Shown here one piece after another: positions 35,733-43,244 of a DNA stretch of 64,000 nucleotides; within the stretch, counting starts at the first letter, position 1; each line of letters opens with the position of its first letter. The stretch lies in the NCBI RefSeq assembly GCF_007097385.1, contig NZ_VJZS01000004.1:124001-188000 (forward strand). Direction: 5' to 3'. The DNA comes from Flavobacterium sp. ZT3R18. GTDB lineage: Bacteria > Bacteroidota > Bacteroidia > Flavobacteriales > Flavobacteriaceae. The notes below the pieces were generated by a model. The model had not been told where the DNA came from and did not search any database. It worked only from the letters and a program-made list of their open reading frames with translations. The translations under genes were made by a program, and so were the position numbers.

Positions 35733-35893
35733 AATTAGTGAATAGCCTTTAGTGATTAGCATGGAATCGCTGGTTTTACTGTAAATGCATTCGAAATTGT
35801 TGAGGAAAATCAAATAGCTTTAATTTTAGATTTTCTTTATCGGCTAGCCAAAGGCTAATCACTTTTTACTCCCGATAGCTATCGGGACTAATG
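35733..35893. repeat. Composite GTGATTAG / CCCGATAGCTATCGGG element
   Basis: ATTAGTGAATAGCCTTTAGT lies at one end; GGCTAATCACTTTTTACTCC followed by the palindrome CCCGATAGCTATCGGG (35871-35886) and ACTAATGGC at the other. The same composition recurs at 39857-40033 and, without the palindrome, at 41370-41523. Confidence 0.7.
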
Positions 35894-35961
35894 GCTTTGT
35901 TTTTTTATTGTTTCATAACTTTTTCGACTAAATTTAACTTTTTTTTTGTGAATTTAAGAGG

Positions 35962-35969
35962 TACTTTTG
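35962..35969 (+). promoter_or_regulatory. Putative -7 box TACTTTTG of mqo
   Basis: TACTTTTG fits TAnnTTTG and lies 21 bp before the mqo ATG. A TTTG ends at 35949, giving 13 bp between the boxes, which is shorter than typical. Confidence 0.4.
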
Positions 35970-35990
35970 CATTTTTAAAATCTCACAAAA

Positions 35991-37490
35991 ATGTCTGATA
36001 CAACGATACGTTCAAAAACTACTGATGTAGTACTTATTGGTGCTGGAATAATGAGTGCCACTCTTGGTTTGATTCTTAAAGAGTTACAACCCGATATTAA
36101 AATAGAAATATTCGAAAGATTAGACATTGCCGCTGCCGAAAGTTCTGATGCATGGAATAATGCCGGAACTGGACATTCTGCTTTTTGTGAGCTAAATTAC
36201 ACTCCTGAAAAAGAAGACGGAAGCATTGATCCCAAAAAGGCAATCAGTATTGCCGAATCTTTTGAGGTATCACGCCAGTTTTGGGCTTATCTAGTCAACC
36301 AAAAATATATGGATTCACCAGAGGAATTCATAAAAAGCATTCCGCACATGAGTTTTGTTTGGGGAGAGAAAAACGTTGATTATCTTAAGAAAAGATACGA
36401 CGCTTTACAACCCAATGCGCTGTTTAAGGATATGCAATTCAGTACCGATTTTTCTAAATTAAAAGAATGGATGCCGTTAGTAATGGAATCCAGAAAAGAA
36501 TCTGAAAAGTACGCAGGAACAACGATGGCTATTGGAACAGACGTGAATTTTGGAGAATTGACTAGAGGGATGTTTAAGCATTTGTCTCAATTGGATGGAG
36601 TTACAGTGTCCTTTAATCATGAGGTAGATAAGTTGAAACAACGTAGGGATGGTTCTTGGAGAATAAAAATAGAAGATTTGGCTAATGGCCAAAAAAGAAA
36701 AGTATACACCAAATTTGTTTTTATTGGTGCTGGTGGAGGCTCATTGCCTTTATTAGAAAAAGCAAATGTTCCAGAAGGAAAAGGATATGGAGGTTTCCCA
36801 GTAAGCGGACAATGGTTAAAATGTACCAATCCAACCGTTATCGCAAAACACCAAGCCAAAGTATATGGTAAAGCAAGCGTTGGGGCACCACCTATGTCTG
36901 TTCCTCATATTGATTCTAGAATGATAAACGGTGAAAAAGCATTGCTTTTTGGTCCGTTTGCTGGTTTTTCTACTCGTTTTTTGAAGAATGGATCGTATTC
37001 TGATTTGCCATTTTCAATAAAAACAGACAATGTTATTCCGATGCTTATTGCGGGTTATAAAAACTTGCCTCTTACTAAATATCTAATTGAGCAAGTACGT
37101 CAATCTCCAAAAGACAGGATGAATGCCCTTAAGGAATATGTACCCAAAGCAGTTGCAAAGGATTGGGTCTTGGAACGTGCTGGACAAAGAGTTCAAGTGA
37201 TAAAAAAAGATGAAAAAGAAGGTGGGATACTTGAATTTGGTACTGAAATGATCACTACTGCAGATGGTTCATTGGCCGTTTTACTTGGTGCATCGCCAGG
37301 AGCTTCGACCGCTGTTTCTATTATGCTAGAATTGGTAGCCAAATGTTTTAAGGAAGAAAGTAAGTCTGTAGTATGGCAGGAAAAATTCAAAGCTATGATC
37401 CCATCGTTTGGTCAAACTTTAAATGATAAACCGGAGCTTTTGGCAGAAATCAGAAAAAACACTTCAGCTGTTTTAAAACTTGTGGAGTAG
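35991..37490 (+). CDS. mqo: Malate:quinone oxidoreductase
   Basis: 499 residues. TDVVLIGAGIMSATLGLIL is the FAD-binding dinucleotide fold, SSDAWNNAGTGHSAFCELNY and GGGSLPLLEKANVPEGKGYGGFPVSGQ are family hallmarks, and LGASPGASTAVSIMLELV is near the C-terminus. It is a peripheral membrane flavoenzyme that oxidises malate to oxaloacetate and reduces quinone, feeding the respiratory chain. A strong inverted repeat follows the gene. Confidence 0.96.
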   Translation: MSDTTIRSKTTDVVLIGAGIMSATLGLILKELQPDIKIEIFERLDIAAAESSDAWNNAGTGHSAFCELNYTPEKEDGSIDPKKAISIAESFEVSRQFWAYLVNQKYMDSPEEFIKSIPHMSFVWGEKNVDYLKKRYDALQPNALFKDMQFSTDFSKLKEWMPLVMESRKESEKYAGTTMAIGTDVNFGELTRGMFKHLSQLDGVTVSFNHEVDKLKQRRDGSWRIKIEDLANGQKRKVYTKFVFIGAGGGSLPLLEKANVPEGKGYGGFPVSGQWLKCTNPTVIAKHQAKVYGKASVGAPPMSVPHIDSRMINGEKALLFGPFAGFSTRFLKNGSYSDLPFSIKTDNVIPMLIAGYKNLPLTKYLIEQVRQSPKDRMNALKEYVPKAVAKDWVLERAGQRVQVIKKDEKEGGILEFGTEMITTADGSLAVLLGASPGASTAVSIMLELVAKCFKEESKSVVWQEKFKAMIPSFGQTLNDKPELLAEIRKNTSAVLKLVE

Positions 37491-37502
37491 TTTTTTAGCC
37501 AC

Positions 37503-37566
37503 AGTTTTCAGTCGCAGTCTCAGTTTTCAGTCTCTATCTGAAAACTGAAAACTGCGACTGAAAACT
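37503..37566. terminator. Long inverted repeat between convergent mqo and FUSC genes
   Basis: AGTTTTCAGTCGCAGT is mirrored as ACTGCGACTGAAAACT, and an inner CAGTTTTCAG pairs with CTGAAAACTG around a 7-bp loop. It is built from the GCAGTTTTCAG words common in this chromosome's gaps, and would serve both convergent genes. Confidence 0.6.
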
Positions 37567-37569
37567 TTC

Positions 37570-39780
37570 TCACAACATTAATAATTTGGTATTTTTCAAG
37601 ATCCTCTCTGATAAATTGGTAAGCCAAATTAATTGCTCAATTACCAATTGTGCTTCTTGCATTTTCAAGGTAAAGGACTCTTCATCGATAAGATTTCCTT
37701 CTTTTAGTTCTCTTTCTCTTATATTTTTTAGTTCCGTAAATCGATTGGCTAATTCTTCGTTTGTAATAGGATTTTGTTGAGCGTAGACTTCGTTTTTTAA
37801 ATATCCAATTGCTTCTTCTAAATTCTTAATACTCTTTTTTGCCACAATTGTAAATGCTTCGGATAAGGGAGTCGTTTTATGGGATTGTATGTAAGTACCC
37901 AACGAAGCAATCGAGGAAAGTAAGGAGTGATTGAGTTCGGTTAATTTATAAACCTGAGTCATTTTTATTTGTTTGGACTTAGGTTCTTGCGACATTCTTT
38001 GGAACGAGGCCATAAGATTTCCAATTTCGATAAAGGCATTTTTTCTGGCTAAACGATACGATATAGTTACCTCTCCTTTATTTCTGTAGAAAGCGAATAT
38101 TTCATTGAGATAATCACGATTGGCAGCAATAGCTTTCTCCAAATATTCGGGGGCTTTTATGTATTCCCATGAAGGCCACAAAAAATGGTTGGCCAAGAAC
38201 GCCAAAAGAGCTCCAGTTAAGGTATCGATAATCCTAAATTGAATTACATGAACAAAATTTGGTGTCAATATGCCATATAGAAACACAATATACATGGTTA
38301 CAAATGTGGCGCTAACAGTATAATTGGTTTGTGTAAAGGATAAACCTAAGAGCATGCACGTTATTGCCAGTGTACTGAGTAGGATTTGATTTTGAGTTAA
38401 GGATAAAATAGAAAATGCAATTACACCTCCTAATATTGTCCCCAATGCGCGTTGAATAGAGCGTTGTTTTGTTAAGCCATAACCGGGGCGCATTATGATT
38501 ATGATGGTCATTAAAATCCAATAAATATTTTGAAAAGGGAGTAGTTTCCCGATGATACCACCAATTATAATGGTAATTGTTAGTCTTAGGGAATGCCTGA
38601 AAATGGTAGATGAGAAACTTAAATTCTGAACAAATGTGCTTAAAGGATAATATTGAGGTGTTAAGAATTTTTCTAGATCTTTGTCTTTGCCTTTAAAATC
38701 ATAAGTGTTTGTAGCTGTTGTAAAGGTACGCTCGATGACTTTAATCTTTTCTATTTGTTTTTCAGCATATTCTAACATGGTTGTTAACATAAAAACACCT
38801 TCGGAGGCAGCTGTTGCTCCTAAGTCATTTTCGTATGCCGCAATAGCGAGTTCAAGCGCATTAAGATCTTTGAATAAATTGTGTTTCGAAACGTAATTTG
38901 TCCTGTTATTTATATTTTTAGATAACTGCTTTAATGTAGAAGCCAAATTATAGGCTAAGTTTTGATAAGTAGATAAAACTTTAGGATGGTCGTCAAATTT
39001 TTTATGTAATTTATCATGGTCAAATGCTGTCGATAGTGCTAATTCTAATATTTCAACCAAGGAAATAAAGGCAATTAGCATTTTTCTGTTTTGATTAGAA
39101 GTGATAGAATTGAATTGTTTTCCAATAAGAACTCTTCTTATGTTATGATGTATGGTGTTAAGCTCTACTTGTAAGTGTAGCTGTTTTTCGATTATTGCTT
39201 TTTTATCGGCACCTATTTTCCATAAATCTCCTCTAAGTTTAAGGTATTTTGAAGTCAATTTTATACATTCTGCAACTTGTAATTCGGCATATCTATTAGG
39301 TCTTGTGTAATGAAAAATAAGAGATATAACTAAGTAAAACAATCCTCCAGATAAAATTAATGTGGCATATTTAATCATTTCTAATCCCGTATGCATATGG
39401 GAGAAAGATAAGGACACGGCTAGTAATGCCGAAAAGGATACGATCGTGGCTCTTTGTCCATAAACGGATATCATTGATAAAACAAACAATAATAGAATAA
39501 AAAAAGGATAGAAAAGCCAAGGATAAGGATAGAAAAGATTAATGAGCAAATTAATACTTGAGACTAAAAAAGCCGTAAATAGTATTCCCTTAATTTTATG
39601 TTTTAAACTACTCGGAATGTCACTTGGATACGTTAAGAAAGCACCGAGAGCAATGTTAAAACCAATTTCAAAATAACCTAGATAGGAGAATAATAAAACA
39701 GGAAAAACCGCAGATAGTGTTGCTTTTAAAGCATTAGTAAAATAAGTGCTATCAGTGAATTTTTCAATTTTATCGATCAT
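37570..39780 (-). CDS. FUSC family inner membrane protein (YccS-like)
   Basis: 736 residues. Two blocks of about five to six membrane segments (about 15-165 and 395-530) enclose a soluble helical part, and a cytoplasmic C-terminal domain follows. The second block contains FQNIYWILMTIIIIMRPGYGLTKQRSIQRALGTILGGVIAF, where the RPGYGxTxxRxxxRxxGTxxG motif marks the fusaric-acid-resistance-like (FUSC) family; YccS/YhfK-type proteins have this two-block plan. They are thought to be exporters of aromatic acids, but no substrate is shown here. Confidence 0.88.
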   Translation of the reverse strand: MIDKIEKFTDSTYFTNALKATLSAVFPVLLFSYLGYFEIGFNIALGAFLTYPSDIPSSLKHKIKGILFTAFLVSSINLLINLFYPYPWLFYPFFILLLFVLSMISVYGQRATIVSFSALLAVSLSFSHMHTGLEMIKYATLILSGGLFYLVISLIFHYTRPNRYAELQVAECIKLTSKYLKLRGDLWKIGADKKAIIEKQLHLQVELNTIHHNIRRVLIGKQFNSITSNQNRKMLIAFISLVEILELALSTAFDHDKLHKKFDDHPKVLSTYQNLAYNLASTLKQLSKNINNRTNYVSKHNLFKDLNALELAIAAYENDLGATAASEGVFMLTTMLEYAEKQIEKIKVIERTFTTATNTYDFKGKDKDLEKFLTPQYYPLSTFVQNLSFSSTIFRHSLRLTITIIIGGIIGKLLPFQNIYWILMTIIIIMRPGYGLTKQRSIQRALGTILGGVIAFSILSLTQNQILLSTLAITCMLLGLSFTQTNYTVSATFVTMYIVFLYGILTPNFVHVIQFRIIDTLTGALLAFLANHFLWPSWEYIKAPEYLEKAIAANRDYLNEIFAFYRNKGEVTISYRLARKNAFIEIGNLMASFQRMSQEPKSKQIKMTQVYKLTELNHSLLSSIASLGTYIQSHKTTPLSEAFTIVAKKSIKNLEEAIGYLKNEVYAQQNPITNEELANRFTELKNIRERELKEGNLIDEESFTLKMQEAQLVIEQLIWLTNLSERILKNTKLLML

Positions 39781-39856
39781 AATTATTGATTTATTGCAAA
39801 GATACCATTTGTAGGGATTTAATAGGTATTTGTTATAGGATTAAAGTAGAGCAATA

Positions 39857-40033
39857 CAGTGATTAGTGAATAGCAGTTAGTGATTAGTGTCGGTTGTGTT
39901 TTAAACGCCAAAACAATAATTAAAGTAATTACAAAAAAAGACATAGAACCCTTATTTTGCAAGAAACTATCAATTTTTTTAGCAGTCAGGGCTAATCACT
40001 ATTTACTCCCGATAGCTATCGGGACTAATGGCT
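39857..40033. repeat. Second composite GTGATTAG / CCCGATAGCTATCGGG element
   Basis: CAGTGATTAGTGAATAGCAG at the left; GGGCTAATCACTATTTACTC followed by CCCGATAGCTATCGGG (40008-40023) and ACTAATGGCTGAA at the right. The ends are largely inverted copies of each other. The rest of the 400-bp gap 39781-40182 contains no gene. Confidence 0.7.
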
Positions 40034-40182
40034 GAATAATTCACAAAATCAAGTCTAAATTACAAAAAAACGCTAATTATTTAAATGGGATTAATCATTG
40101 TTTATTTTTTTACTATTTTTGCCAACCGAATTAAATGGAATTATCCTTTAATTTACACTAGTTACTAATTAATACAACACGA

Positions 40183-40770
40183 ATGATAGTACCAATTATA
40201 GGATATGGTGATCCTGTTTTGAGAAAAATAGGAGAGGAGCTTACTCCTGAATATCCAAATTTGAAAGAAATTATAGACAATATGTATGATACCATGTACA
40301 ATGCATGTGGTGTTGGTCTAGCAGCTGAACAAGTAGGTTTATCATTGCGATTGTTTATTGTAGATACTACTCCTTTTAGTGATGATGAGGATTTGGAAGA
40401 AAAAGAACAAGATCAATTGAAAGGGTTCAAAAGAACGTTTATCAATGCAAAAATGATCAAAGAAGAGGGTGAAGAATGGGCTTTTAACGAAGGATGCTTA
40501 AGTATTCCAGATGTCCGTGAAGATGTATATAGAAATCCTACGATAACTATTGAATATTGTGAAGAAGATTTTGTGATGAAAACCGAAGTTTTTGATGGTT
40601 TAATAGCTAGAGTTATTCAGCACGAATACGATCATATCGAAGGGATTTTGTTTACAGATAAAATATCATCATTGAAAAAACGTTTGATTCAAAAAAAATT
40701 AAAAAACATCACCGAAGGGAAAACATTTCAAGATTATAGAATGAAATTTTTCGCCAAAAAAGGAAGATAG
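40183..40770 (+). CDS. def: Peptide deformylase
   Basis: 195 residues with all three motifs: GVGLAAEQVGL (G-x-G-x-A-A-x-Q), EGCLSIPD (E-G-C-x-S, Cys as metal ligand) and QHEYDHIEG (H-E-x-x-H). It removes the formyl group of new proteins in the cytoplasm. An insertion of about 15 acidic residues (SDDEDLEEKEQDQLKGF) between motifs 1 and 2 is typical of Bacteroidetes deformylases. TATTTTTG at 40114-40121 may be its -7 box. Confidence 0.95.
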   Translation: MIVPIIGYGDPVLRKIGEELTPEYPNLKEIIDNMYDTMYNACGVGLAAEQVGLSLRLFIVDTTPFSDDEDLEEKEQDQLKGFKRTFINAKMIKEEGEEWAFNEGCLSIPDVREDVYRNPTITIEYCEEDFVMKTEVFDGLIARVIQHEYDHIEGILFTDKISSLKKRLIQKKLKNITEGKTFQDYRMKFFAKKGR

Positions 40771-40868
40771 TTGTAAGTGGTCAGTTTGCAGTCCCGTTCC
40801 GATAATTATTGGGAGCTATCGGGATTAGTGTTCAGATTTTTAATAAAGAATAAGTAAAAAAATATAAA

Positions 40869-41354
40869 ATGAATTTAGAGAAAATATTATCCATTTCAGG
40901 AAAGCCAGGTTTATATGTTTTAAAAGTACAAACGCGTACTGGTTTTGTTGCTGAGTCATTATTGGATGGAAAAAAAGTAACCGTAAGTTTGAAAAGCAAT
41001 GTAAGTCTATTGTCTGAAATTTCTATTTACACCTATGAAGCTGAAAAACCATTGGCTGAAATAATTCAAAACATTGCCAATAAAGAAAATAAAGGTGCTG
41101 CTCTTTCTCACAAAGAAGATAATGCAAAATTATCAGCTTATTTTAGAGAAATATTACCAGAGTATGATGAAGATAGAGTATATCCATCTGATATCAAGAA
41201 AATATTAAATTGGTACAATATGCTTCAAGAAAGAGGTATGATTGTGGATGAAGCTCCAGTTGTTGTTGCTGAAGAAGTAGCTCCTGTTGCAGAAGAAGTT
41301 GTTGCCGAAAAAGTAAAAGCTCCAGCTAAAAAAGCAAAAGCTAAAAAAGAGTAA
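40869..41354 (+). CDS. DUF5606 domain-containing protein
   Basis: 161 residues. LEKILSISGKPGLYVLKVQTRTGFVAESLLDGKK and EDRVYPSDIKKILNWYNMLQERGM are the two conserved blocks of the family, which is specific to Bacteroidetes and of unknown function. The C-terminus is an Ala/Lys/Glu-rich tail (EVVAEKVKAPAKKAKAKKE), rather like histone-like proteins and probably flexible. It is co-directional with def and mazG. Confidence 0.88.
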   Translation: MNLEKILSISGKPGLYVLKVQTRTGFVAESLLDGKKVTVSLKSNVSLLSEISIYTYEAEKPLAEIIQNIANKENKGAALSHKEDNAKLSAYFREILPEYDEDRVYPSDIKKILNWYNMLQERGMIVDEAPVVVAEEVAPVAEEVVAEKVKAPAKKAKAKKE

Positions 41355-41526
41355 TTTAAGTTTTTAGTAGCTGTTAGCTCTTAGTGAATAGTGATTAGCA
41401 TTTGGCGTTTCAAAAAACGAATTCTATGAAACGCAAGTGCAGATTGTTGTTTTTAGATATACTTTCAGTATTGAAAACCCAGTGAAGCTAATTACTAATG
41501 GCTATTAACTAATCACTAAATAATTT

Positions 41527-41556
41527 AATCCTGTCTAGATTTTTCTGGACAGGATT
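41527..41556 (+). terminator. Terminator-like hairpin
   Basis: AATCCTGTC and GACAGGATT form a 9-bp stem followed by T-rich sequence, 170 bp after the DUF5606 gene and ahead of mazG. Confidence 0.6.
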
Positions 41557-41629
41557 TCTTATTTTTGAAATAATTTTGTTTTGTAAAAAGCTAAACTTTT
41601 AAACCTAATAACCCATCTAAATTTTTCTA

Positions 41630-42403
41630 ATGAATTCCAAACAAAACCAACTCCAAGCCTTCGAAAGATTATTAGATATAATGGACGATTTGCGTGAAAA
41701 ATGCCCTTGGGACAAAAAGCAAACCATGCAAACGCTACGTCATCTTACCATTGAGGAAACCTATGAATTGGGCGATGCCATTTTAGATAATGATTTAAAC
41801 GAAGTAAAAAATGAATTGGGAGACTTGCTATTGCATATTGTTTTTTATGCCAAAATAGGAAGTGAAACCAACGATTTTGATATGGCTGATGTGTGTAATG
41901 ATATTTGTGAAAAACTAATTCATCGTCATCCCCATATTTACAGTGATGTGGTGGTAAAAGATGAAGAAGAGGTAAAGCAAAATTGGGAAAAACTAAAACT
42001 AAAAGAAGGTAAGAAATCGGTTTTGGAGGGTGTTCCAAAAAGCTTACCCGCTTTGGTAAAAGCGAGCCGAATTCAGGATAAAGTAAAAGGAGTAGGGTTT
42101 GATTGGGAAGAATCGCACCAAGTTTGGGATAAGGTTCAAGAAGAATTACAAGAATTGCAAGTTGAAATCGAAGCTGGAGATCAAGATAAAATGGAATCCG
42201 AGTTTGGCGATGTTTTATTCTCGATGATTAATTATGCCCGCTTTTTAAACATAAATCCCGAAGATGCATTAGAACGAACCAATAAAAAATTCATTAAACG
42301 CTTTCAGTATTTAGAGAGTAAAGCAGATGAGTTAGGAAAACCACTGATGGATATGACGCTTGCAGAGATGGATGTTTTCTGGAATGAAGCGAAAAAGCTT
42401 TAG
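41630..42403 (+). CDS. mazG: Nucleoside triphosphate pyrophosphohydrolase MazG
   Basis: 257 residues with two MazG domains. The first has CPWDKKQTMQTLRHLTIEETYELGDAI and ELGDLLLHIVFYAK with the E-E-x-x-E and E-x-x-D metal ligands; the second has DKVQEELQELQVEIE and EFGDVLFSMINYARFLNINPE. It hydrolyses NTPs to NMP and pyrophosphate and can clear non-canonical nucleotides or lower ppGpp in other bacteria. The family is unrelated to the MazF toxin. Confidence 0.94.
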   Translation: MNSKQNQLQAFERLLDIMDDLREKCPWDKKQTMQTLRHLTIEETYELGDAILDNDLNEVKNELGDLLLHIVFYAKIGSETNDFDMADVCNDICEKLIHRHPHIYSDVVVKDEEEVKQNWEKLKLKEGKKSVLEGVPKSLPALVKASRIQDKVKGVGFDWEESHQVWDKVQEELQELQVEIEAGDQDKMESEFGDVLFSMINYARFLNINPEDALERTNKKFIKRFQYLESKADELGKPLMDMTLAEMDVFWNEAKKL

Positions 42404-42456
42404 TATTATTCAGAAAGCAGTATTCAATATTCAGTATTCAGAAAACAGTTCAGGGT

Positions 42457-43137
42457 CTATTCCGCCAATTTTTTCAATTTATTAAAATCTTTCAAAACAA
42501 TTTTTTTACCTATCAATTCAATCAATCCTATTTTATTAAAATCAGATAGTAATCGAATGCAACTTTCGGTAGCTGTTCCTATCATACTGGCTAGTTCATC
42601 TCTTGAAAGTTGTATTTTTAGCGTTTTGTCTGTATTGGTGCCAAAGGTATCATGTAAATAGATTAATGTCTCGGCTAGTCTTTCTTTTACAGACTTCTGA
42701 GCCATGTTAACCATATGTTCATCGGCATTTTTTAAATCGCCGCATATCGTTTTCATGACATTCATAGAGAATTGATTGTTTTTGTCAAAAAATTCCATAA
42801 TGTCATTTTTTGGAATGAAACAAACGTGCATGTCTTCTAGTGCGATGGCACTTAAATTAGCTGGTTCGTCACTAATCATAGAACGTTGACCTAATAATTC
42901 TCCTTTTGCTACCAATTTTACGATATGATCTTTACCATTTGGACTCAATTTGGTCAATTTGCAAACTCCGTCCTTAACGCAAAATATACCATTCACATTT
43001 TCTCCTTCTTCAAAAATGTTTTCCCCTTTTTTAATGGTTATGGATGTCTTGCAATCAGAAAGTTTTAATAACTCGTCTTTATTTAGTGCTTTTAACGAAC
43101 TAAATTCTTTAACGATACATTGTTCACATTTGCTCAT
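42457..43137 (-). CDS. Crp/Fnr family transcriptional regulator
   Basis: 226 residues: a cyclic-nucleotide-binding-like barrel (about 20-130) and a winged helix with LSRDELASMIGTATESCIRLLSDF as recognition helix-turn-helix. The N-terminus MSKCEQCIVKEF has a CxxC, and Cys29, Cys52 and Cys58 follow, so a redox or iron-sulfur role is possible, though the spacing is not that of E. coli Fnr. It is divergent from the cco cluster, and Fnr-like boxes are found upstream of ccoI, ccoS and hemN, so it probably activates micro-oxic respiration. Confidence 0.88.
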   Translation of the reverse strand: MSKCEQCIVKEFSSLKALNKDELLKLSDCKTSITIKKGENIFEEGENVNGIFCVKDGVCKLTKLSPNGKDHIVKLVAKGELLGQRSMISDEPANLSAIALEDMHVCFIPKNDIMEFFDKNNQFSMNVMKTICGDLKNADEHMVNMAQKSVKERLAETLIYLHDTFGTNTDKTLKIQLSRDELASMIGTATESCIRLLSDFNKIGLIELIGKKIVLKDFNKLKKLAE

Positions 43138-43176
43138 AATGAAATTGGATTTGCTTCTACAAAGTTATACTTTTAT

Positions 43177-43190
43177 ATGATAAATGTCAT
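43177..43190. promoter_or_regulatory. Fnr-like box ATGATAAATGTCAT
   Basis: ATGAT-N4-GTCAT lies between the divergent Crp/Fnr gene (40 bp from its start) and ccoI (54 bp from its start). It resembles the Fnr consensus TTGAT-N4-ATCAA and two other sites in the window. Confidence 0.6.
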
Positions 43191-43244
43191 TGTTTTCGAG
43201 ACATTCGATTTGTAAAATTTACAGTTTTTAATTAGACTTTATTT

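Noticed and set aside
41355..41526. Third CCCGATAGCTATCGGG composite element
   Set aside because: The GTGATTAG and ACTAATGGCTATTAACTAATCAC words are present but the palindrome is absent, so I mention it only as a related piece.
42405..42445. CAGTATTCAGAAAGCAGTATTCA as a regulatory site of the Crp/Fnr gene
   Set aside because: The same words occur in unrelated gaps (14819-14880), so it is repeat noise at the 3' ends of two convergent genes.
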